Source of the DNA: a virus
Strand: one strand, 5' to 3'
Length of the DNA stretch: 36,358 nt
Virus record (IMG/VR): IMGVR_UViG_3300025664_000013
Location: 1 to 36,358 of that record
The notes below the pieces were generated by a model. The model did not search any database. It was not told the origin of the DNA and was given only the letters and a program-made list of their open reading frames with translations. The position numbers were made by a program, and so were the translations under genes. Shown here in pieces: positions 31,815-36,358 of this stretch; the first letter of the stretch is position 1, and each line of letters opens with the position of its first letter.

Positions 31815-32078
31815 TCACGCTTCGACTTTACGCAAGTTCTCCGAGTCGCAGTAGCGGCAGTGGTTGACGGTGGCTTCCCACGAGCAGTCATCGCAGACCC
31901 AGAACTTACTCATGCGCGGCATGCCGCCAGCGACGCTGAAGCCGTTTCGCTTGAAGAACGCCACGTCACGCGAATCTGTCACGTTAATCATGCCGCGTCT
32001 GTCTGCCGTGTAGTGATTGCCGGTCAGATCGCTCGTAGCGCCTTTGCAGTTTTCGGCACCAAACGTCATCTCGGTCAC
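31815..32078 (-). CDS. 87-aa zinc-ribbon protein
   Basis: GTG at 32078 with AAAGGAG eight bases upstream. Central GMINVTDSRDVAFFKRNGFS is a helix-capped motif shared by many small phage proteins. C-terminus FWVCDDCSWEATVNHCRYCD is a zinc ribbon (C-x2-C, C-x2-C). Position between TerL and the sugar genes. May bind nucleic acid or assemble with terminase. Confidence 0.6.
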   Translation of the reverse strand: MTEMTFGAENCKGATSDLTGNHYTADRRGMINVTDSRDVAFFKRNGFSVAGGMPRMSKFWVCDDCSWEATVNHCRYCDSENLRKVEA

Positions 32079-32091
32079 CGCTGAATCTCCT

Positions 32092-33942
32092 TTATCGTTG
32101 CCATGACTTGCGTGCGAAAGGATCGAAACCGCCAGAACCGGACGGGCCGTATTGTGCGATGGCGTCCGACACGGTTTTGTTGAAGCCAGTCAGTTCGTCG
32201 GGTGGCTTAGGTTTGGTCGGGTCATTTATACCGCTAGTCAGCGAGAACTCTTCAGGCTCAGCATCAACCGTCTCGTCAGGCTTCAGTTCCTCGCCGCACT
32301 TACTACAGCGCGTCGATCCCTTACTGTTCGGCTGGCCACAGTCATGGGTCGGCGCAAGCGACTCAAGCCAATCCTTCGCTCCGGAACCTTGCAAGTAAAA
32401 CCGATTGAGCGCCTGCGTCATGGCGTCGACTTGGTCGTCGTGCGCAGCGTTCGGGAACTGAGTCGTTTCCTCGATAAACGCTTCCACGTCATACAGCGCT
32501 ATCTCTGTTGACGGCAGGAACACGTTGTTGGACTCAATGAATGGCGACACAGCAGCAGCACGCGCGCTCTTAGAATCCTTGACCTGAACGGGAATGATGC
32601 CGCCGACCTCAGATCGTAGCGCATTGATCACCGCTGGACCGTTCGCCTTGTCCTCAATCAGCTTGACGATTGCTTGCGGCCAACGCTCAGACATGCGACG
32701 AATCGCGGCGACGGTATCGGTAAAGCTCAGTCGTGCATGCACCTGATCGAGCAGGTAGGTGTTCGCACCGCGTCGCGCCCAGACCTGGCCGACAACGTAG
32801 TCAGACGTGTTGTTATCTTTGAAAGCAAGATCCCAGCTCTGTATGATCTCAGTGCAATCATGCGCAGTAAACGTCTCGTCGGGATTCTGGTTCCAGATCG
32901 GCGTACCGAATCGCATCCACCAGTTACGGTGGAACACGTCCCCACTGTCAGGCGACGGCTTGCCCTGGTACAACGCCGACCACACGCGCGGGATCTGTGA
33001 TGCCTTGGTCGCTTCCCACTGCGCCCGTGTGCGACCACGAGCCGAGTCCATGAACTCGCCGGGCTGTCGGCCAAGCGGATCGGTCTGTGTCGCTGGGTCA
33101 AACTCGGCCTGAGCTGAGATGTTAATAACGCGCCAACGGTCGAAGTACTGCTGCTCTGACGCCTCGTCTTCGCGCTGCTTCTGGATCAACCGTCCGGCCA
33201 TGTCGGCTTCATGCCAACGAGTCAGGATCACGATGACCGGCGCGCCAGGTGCCAACCGCGCACGAGCGACCGACATCCACCACATCCACGCTTGGTCGGA
33301 TTGCAGTGAGCTGTCGGCAGCTTTGTAGTCTTTGACGGGGTCGTCCACGACCAATAAATCAACTGGCCTTCCCGTCAGGGCGCCACCGATACCAATGGCG
33401 TAAATCGAACCGCGCTCGCCTTCAAGCGACCACGATCCAACGGCACGGTTGCCACGTCGTAGCTCAATGCCGAGGTCGATGTTGCCCTCGGCGCCATCGA
33501 ACGTCAGCAGATCGTTACGGAGCTTTGACGACATGTTCTGTGCAATGCGTTCTTCGTAGGAAACGATCGCGCAGCGCATCTCGGGATGACGCCGCAGCAT
33601 CCACAGCACGCCATAGTGCGAGCACCGCTCGGACTTGCCCTCCTGCGGAGGCATCGACACGATCATGCGATCAGTGCCAATCGTCGGAACTTCGGCCTCA
33701 GCGGAATCGCGGGCCTCAAACTCGTTCATGCCAGCGTTGCGATACTTGGCAAACAGGCGTTGGCGTTTCAGTGTGGCGTCTAGCGCCTTCTCGACGTCGA
33801 CTAATGCGCCGTCGATGATGTCAAGCGCCGGAGTCTGAACCGTGGTCGGATCTAGCGCAAGTGCAAGTTCACCAGGAGTGGCGTAGTCGTCAGTTCTAAC
33901 CGATTGCGCCGACAGCTTGCTGGCGACCAGGTTGCTGACCAC
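32092..33942 (-). CDS. Terminase large subunit
   Basis: About 616 aa from GTG 33942. The frame extends to a TTG at 34011 without a good start signal; the exact start is not resolved. ATPase: Walker A SMPPQEGKSERCS, Walker B DLLVVDDPVKD, motif III VILTRWHEADMAG. Nuclease: IQSWDLAFKD (Asp), VKLIEDKANGPA (Glu), AAHDDQVDAM (Asp pair), the RuvC-like metal site. Packages DNA into proheads through the portal. A C-terminal extension carries HDCGQPNSKGSTRCSKCGEE, a zinc ribbon, then a Pro-rich tail. Next to the small subunit as expected. Confidence 0.85.
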   Translation of the reverse strand: MVSNLVASKLSAQSVRTDDYATPGELALALDPTTVQTPALDIIDGALVDVEKALDATLKRQRLFAKYRNAGMNEFEARDSAEAEVPTIGTDRMIVSMPPQEGKSERCSHYGVLWMLRRHPEMRCAIVSYEERIAQNMSSKLRNDLLTFDGAEGNIDLGIELRRGNRAVGSWSLEGERGSIYAIGIGGALTGRPVDLLVVDDPVKDYKAADSSLQSDQAWMWWMSVARARLAPGAPVIVILTRWHEADMAGRLIQKQREDEASEQQYFDRWRVINISAQAEFDPATQTDPLGRQPGEFMDSARGRTRAQWEATKASQIPRVWSALYQGKPSPDSGDVFHRNWWMRFGTPIWNQNPDETFTAHDCTEIIQSWDLAFKDNNTSDYVVGQVWARRGANTYLLDQVHARLSFTDTVAAIRRMSERWPQAIVKLIEDKANGPAVINALRSEVGGIIPVQVKDSKSARAAAVSPFIESNNVFLPSTEIALYDVEAFIEETTQFPNAAHDDQVDAMTQALNRFYLQGSGAKDWLESLAPTHDCGQPNSKGSTRCSKCGEELKPDETVDAEPEEFSLTSGINDPTKPKPPDELTGFNKTVSDAIAQYGPSGSGGFDPFARKSWQR

Positions 33943-34522
33943 CTGAAAGTCGGGTTCCAAAGTCAAGGATAATCGCCTCACGAACAGCGTCGGAAATGTC
34001 CACGCCTTCAAGCGATGCGGTCATGGCGCTAACGATCTGGTCGGCGGTGTCTGAGTCAATGCGGGCATGCAGCCGAGCGATGCGGTCCTCAAGATCCAGT
34101 CTCGCCATACCCATCAGGATGCGCTCGCAGCGATCAATCGACCGTTCGTACGCTTGAAACAGCACGTCGATCTGAGTGGCGACGTTCTTGCCACCAACGT
34201 CCTTCAGGTTGGTCAGTTCCTCGACCTTGTCCCGCAACACATTCTTGAGCTTCTTGACCTCACCAGCCAGCTCAGACAGTTCGGTGAACGGATCAACGAT
34301 CGGCTCAAAGCCTTCTATCGCCAACAACTTGCGGGCATCACGGTCTAAGATTTCCACCCGCGCCGCCTTGTTGTGCGATTCGGTAGATCCACCATGACGG
34401 TAGCACCTGCCGATTCCGAGGTGATCAGTACGTTCACCTGCGACGTTCTGGCAAACGACACCCTCCGGCTGGTTGGCACGCTGGGCGCCACATATGTCCT
34501 TATCGGGTCCGTGTCGTGCCAT
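33896..34522 (-). CDS. Terminase small subunit-like protein
   Basis: 208 aa, ATG at 34522. N-terminal CGAQRANQPEGVVCQNVAGE, then TDHLGIGRCYRHGGSTES, is the C..C...H-G-G pattern of actinophage terminase small subunits, probably zinc-binding. The middle (SELAGEVKKLKNVLRDKVEE) is a coiled coil for oligomerisation. Recognises the packaging site and hands DNA to TerL. A TTGAAA/TAGGCA pair places a weak promoter so that transcription would start about at this ATG. Confidence 0.7.
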   Translation of the reverse strand: MARHGPDKDICGAQRANQPEGVVCQNVAGERTDHLGIGRCYRHGGSTESHNKAARVEILDRDARKLLAIEGFEPIVDPFTELSELAGEVKKLKNVLRDKVEELTNLKDVGGKNVATQIDVLFQAYERSIDRCERILMGMARLDLEDRIARLHARIDSDTADQIVSAMTASLEGVDISDAVREAIILDFGTRLSGGQQPGRQQAVGAIG

Positions 34523-34528
34523 TCCTAG

Positions 34529-34555
34529 TGCCTAACGACATCGTTGTAGTTTCAA
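34529..34555 (-). promoter_or_regulatory. Possible leaderless promoter for terminase operon
   Basis: On the minus strand TTGAAA (34550-34555) and TAGGCA (34529-34534) are 15 bp apart and the TerS ATG (34522) lies seven bases past the -10. The same CTAGGA/TTTGGA-ATGGCA arrangement is seen at the plus-strand nuclease gene. The -10 lacks the final T and the spacer is short, so confidence is low. Confidence 0.3.
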
Positions 34556-34583
34556 CCAGGGAACAATAATCCTGCGTTTTTGG

Positions 34584-34610
34584 TTGACCCATTGACAGAG
34601 CAGGTAAAAT
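34584..34610 (+). promoter_or_regulatory. Promoter of winged-helix regulator gene
   Basis: TTGACC (34584-34589) and TAAAAT (34605-34610) are 15 bp apart (GTTGAC gives 16). A second TTGACA overlaps at 34592. It points rightward and lies in the 130-bp divergent gap with the terminase operon, 43 bp before the regulator ATG. Confidence 0.5.
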
Positions 34611-34618
34611 GTTCAGTC

Positions 34619-34639
34619 CAGATGGGAAACGCCCGTCTG
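34619..34639 (+). promoter_or_regulatory. 5'-leader hairpin, candidate operator
   Basis: CAGATGGG (34619-34626) pairs with CCCGTCTG (34632-34639), eight pairs including one T-G, with loop AAACG. If transcription starts near 34617 it would form the very 5' end of the mRNA, directly before the AAAGG ribosome site. The symmetry also suits a protein-binding operator. Confidence 0.5.
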
Positions 34640-34652
34640 AGAAAGGTAAGCA

Positions 34653-35030
34653 ATGGCAAAGCCCACAAAGACTTCTCCAACGACGATACTTCGCCAGTTG
34701 GATCGGTCGATCAACGCAACACGGAAGGAACTTGACGGCCTCGTAGCCGCCAGGGATGCCATCAGTGGCGTGATCCTGAGCAATGCCCGTCAGCCACGAG
34801 TCACGCAGATTCACGGCTCACGGACTCAGATGATCAAGACGATTCTCGACAACGCACCAGGACCGGTGACCGTTGACGACATCGCTGCCGAGATGGCCAA
34901 GCATGGGCGTCACGACGCAAGGGCCAACATCCAGAGTACGCTATCTGCCCTCAAGCGGACTTCGCACGCCAAAAATGTGGAGCGTGGCCAGTGGCAATCG
35001 GCAACGACACTGCAGCAAGTAGCTGCGTAA
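34653..35030 (+). CDS. Winged-helix DNA-binding regulator, plus strand
   Basis: 125 aa, ATG at 34653 with AAAGG upstream. N-terminal coiled coil (ILRQLDRSINATRKELDGLV) for dimerisation. C-terminal HTH: MIKTILDNAPGPVTVDDIAA, EMAKHGRHDARANIQSTLSA (recognition helix), then a wing (VERGQWQSA). Same general form as small phage winged-helix proteins. The only ordinary plus-strand gene, divergent from terminase and convergent with the 62-aa gene, so a likely regulator of the flanking operons. Confidence 0.7.
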   Translation: MAKPTKTSPTTILRQLDRSINATRKELDGLVAARDAISGVILSNARQPRVTQIHGSRTQMIKTILDNAPGPVTVDDIAAEMAKHGRHDARANIQSTLSALKRTSHAKNVERGQWQSATTLQQVAA

Positions 35031-35039
35031 ATCGAGTGC

Positions 35040-35075
35040 GGCGGTCGGGTCCGCTATCCAAGCACCCCGACCGCC
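35040..35075. terminator. Bidirectional hairpin terminator
   Basis: Perfect 10-bp stem GGCGGTCGGG (35040-35049) / CCCGACCGCC (35066-35075) with a 16-nt loop in the 52-bp gap between the convergent stops at 35030 and 35083. No U-tract, but strong GC stem and ideal location; could end both transcripts. Confidence 0.55.
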
Positions 35076-35082
35076 CCGCTCG

Positions 35083-35271
35083 TCAAACCAGCTGAAGTTC
35101 GCGCACTCCGTACGTCGCTTCGCTGGCATCGTCGTGGACCACTGACGCAATCGTCGGCGGGCGACCGCGCTTGCCGGGAGTCTTCTGCGGCGTCAAGTCA
35201 ATGACGGTGCCGAGAACTCCCGAACTCTTCACGCGGATCTTGCTGCCAGGGGCAACCTTGATGGTGCTCAT
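35083..35271 (-). CDS. 62-aa AT-hook/KOW-like basic protein
   Basis: ATG at 35271 with GGGAGAG upstream; the longer frame to 35349 is unlikely. VAPGSKIRVKSSGVLGTVID resembles a small SH3/KOW barrel, followed by TPGKRGRPPT containing the core R-G-R-P of an AT-hook (minor-groove DNA binding). It may bind AT-rich DNA or RNA. Function unknown. Confidence 0.5.
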   Translation of the reverse strand: MSTIKVAPGSKIRVKSSGVLGTVIDLTPQKTPGKRGRPPTIASVVHDDASEATYGVRELQLV

Positions 35272-35308
35272 ATTTTGCTCTCCCTTTATTTTGGAGCGGT
35301 TATTGTCT

Positions 35309-35842
35309 TCAGTTCGTAGCCATCTGTTTGCGTTCAAACATCCACACAAGCAGATCTTCTCTTTCGCGTTTGCTGGAGTTGCACGACTGACATGCGCCAG
35401 TCATATTCGACCAGTGGTGATCTCCACCCGAATTCACGGGGTCAATATGATCCATCGAACCACCATCACCGCCGCAGTAAGAGCAGGGGTCTCCCCTGAC
35501 GATCTCAATGTAATCCAGCGTGTCCTTGTCTGCGGGATCTAACCCACGCTTACGAGACTTATTAGCTTCTAGGCGGGACTGGCGTCTGGATGGGTTCGTT
35601 TGATATGCAAGCCGTTGCCACGTCGCCCTTTGCTCCCGAAAAACGGGATCACCTTCCCGGATCAATCGCCGAACCCTTTCATCGGCACGAGCGATTATTA
35701 TCTGACGATATTCCCTGTCAGTGGCGTAACGTTCTCGCTGTCGAATCTGACGAGCCTTAATCTGACATCTCTCAGCGCAATATCTATTGCGCGAATTCTT
35801 TGGTACGAACTCAGCGCCGCAGTATTCACACGGAATTGGCAC
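35309..35842 (-). CDS. HNH endonuclease
   Basis: 177 aa from GTG 35842 sharing a base with the TAG of the preceding gene (TAGTG), AGGTGG six bases upstream; the longer start at 35899 overlaps that gene. N-terminal zinc finger CEYCGAEFVPKNSRNRYC. Arg-rich helical middle. C-terminal HNH: CSYCGGDGGSMDHIDPVNSG (catalytic His), HHWSNMTGACQSCNSSKRER (Asn/His and zinc Cys). Likely a homing or freestanding HNH. Fourth such nuclease in the window. Confidence 0.75.
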   Translation of the reverse strand: MPIPCEYCGAEFVPKNSRNRYCAERCQIKARQIRQRERYATDREYRQIIIARADERVRRLIREGDPVFREQRATWQRLAYQTNPSRRQSRLEANKSRKRGLDPADKDTLDYIEIVRGDPCSYCGGDGGSMDHIDPVNSGGDHHWSNMTGACQSCNSSKREREDLLVWMFERKQMATN

Positions 35843-36084
35843 TACATCCCACCTGTGTAATATTTGACGCCGGTCAGAACCATGCCGCTGGCTTTCCACG
35901 AACTCATGCCAGCGGAGTACGCTGGGTGCAGGACGTGGGTGTCTTCGTCTTCAACGCTCACCACGTTGTCAGCCAAAACCAGCCAGTCAACAGTCACAAG
36001 GGTTCCGTACATGGATCTCATCAGATCCTGTATGGCGTCCTCGGCTGCGGCGCGCTTTCTCGCAATCAAGACATCGTCAGCCAT
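35842..36084 (-). CDS. 80-aa hypothetical protein
   Basis: ATG at 36084 overlaps the end of the 64-aa gene by eight bases; the longer frame to 36234 is a shadow. MADDVLIARKRAAAEDAIQD is helical, then LVTVDWLVLADNVVSVEDED and MVLTGVKYYTGGM look beta-type. No family recognised. Confidence 0.5.
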   Translation of the reverse strand: MADDVLIARKRAAAEDAIQDLMRSMYGTLVTVDWLVLADNVVSVEDEDTHVLHPAYSAGMSSWKASGMVLTGVKYYTGGM

Positions 36085-36271
36085 GTTTAACCCATCGTCC
36101 GACCTTGGTTGGATCTCCGTATCGTCGGCAACCGGTGCATCTGAGCCAGTGACATCCGTGGTACTCACAATGGTCTTGGGTCGCCGCATTGCAGACCGGG
36201 CAAGCAATAGCCACGCTCGACACCAGTTCAGCATTCCTCTTGCTCGCCGTGATCTGAAACCTCACGGTCAA
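36077..36271 (-). CDS. 64-aa zinc-finger-like protein
   Basis: Starts at TTG 36271 (or GTG 36265). VAIACPVCNAATQDHCEYHG, then RCTGCRRYG gives two C-x2-C pairs with a Cys/His between, a likely zinc-binding fold. Overlaps the preceding 39-aa frame. No family recognised. Confidence 0.45.
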   Translation of the reverse strand: MTVRFQITASKRNAELVSSVAIACPVCNAATQDHCEYHGCHWLRCTGCRRYGDPTKVGRWVKHG

Positions 36272-36347
36272 ACGCGTACTTGTCGGCTACCATGCGAACG
36301 GCTAGCCAAAGATCGACAGCCTGTTCCATGTCGACGGAATCCATCAT
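36228..36347 (-). CDS. 39-aa small acidic protein
   Basis: ATGATG at 36347 with GGTGGGG upstream. Helical acidic sequence (SVDMEQAVDLWLAVRMVADK, then HGEQEEC). Overlaps the 64-aa gene by 44 bp, so one of the two starts may be wrong. Low certainty. Confidence 0.4.
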   Translation of the reverse strand: MMDSVDMEQAVDLWLAVRMVADKYAFDREVSDHGEQEEC

Positions 36348-36358
36348 TTCCCCACCGC

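Noticed and set aside
34500-34814. 104-aa minus-strand frame across the divergent gap
   Set aside because: It would cover the promoter region, the hairpin and the start of the winged-helix gene, with no start signal and no family motif.
1-36358. CRISPR array, diversity-generating retroelement or rRNA
   Set aside because: No regularly spaced short repeats, no reverse transcriptase-like protein with template repeat, and no rRNA-like sequence were seen.

Overview
The window looks like part of a tailed, HK97-fold phage or prophage genome. Almost every gene lies on the minus strand, so the functional order runs from the right end (36 kb) to the left end (1). Markers are a terminase pair, portal, MuF-like protein, XkdF-like protease, a scaffold-like protein, an HK97-type capsid protein, a gp6-like connector, an endolysin and a tyrosine recombinase. 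The GC-rich coding, abundant GTG/TTG starts, a TANNNT promoter exactly placed for a leaderless transcript, and a CG..C..HGG-type terminase small subunit point to an actinobacterial host. That host assignment is inference.

Layout, right to left. 36.3-35.1 kb: small Zn-finger, HNH and AT-hook-like genes. 35.0-34.65 kb: the only plus-strand regulator-like gene (winged helix), with its own promoter, a 5' hairpin and a convergent terminator. 34.5-32.1 kb: terminase small and large subunits. 31.8-18.55 kb: a 13-kb glycan block wedged between terminase and portal. It holds two sugar SDRs, a zinc-binding C-methyltransferase, two further methyltransferases, a PglD/NeuD-like acyltransferase, a pyruvyltransferase-like protein and at least six glycosyltransferases. 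Mixed into it are a VIT-like membrane protein, two HNH/EndoVII nucleases and an integrase. 18.5-9.6 kb: portal, MuF, gp10-like, HAD and ParB-like accessory proteins, protease, a 657-aa Zn-finger/scaffold-like protein and the capsid protein. 9.6-9.0 kb: a plus-strand EndoVII gene with a leaderless promoter and a tRNA-T-arm-like sequence at its end. 8.95-6.3 kb: lysis genes and a string of very small membrane proteins. 6.3-1.86 kb: a glycosyltransferase, a repeat-bearing fibre-like protein, a GH26-like glycosidase and small beta-rich proteins. 1.7-0 kb: connector, a lysine-rich 27-aa peptide, a neck/tail-terminator-like protein and the first codons of the next gene.

How the parts may fit: packaging, capsid and neck genes form the backbone. 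The backbone is interrupted twice. The glycan block lies between TerL and portal, and the lysis/adhesin/glycosidase block lies between capsid and connector. The simplest reading is that the phage builds and transfers a decorated sugar (methylated, acylated, pyruvylated) onto its own virion or onto the host surface, and carries a glycosidase plus fibre to engage host glycan. No NDP-sugar nucleotidylyltransferase or 4,6-dehydratase is visible, so activated sugars would have to come from the host or from outside the window. Many neighbouring genes are coupled through TAATG, TAGTG, ATGA or GTGA junctions, which I used to choose starts. No stretch longer than 300 bases lacks a gene. No CRISPR array, rRNA or complete tRNA was seen.
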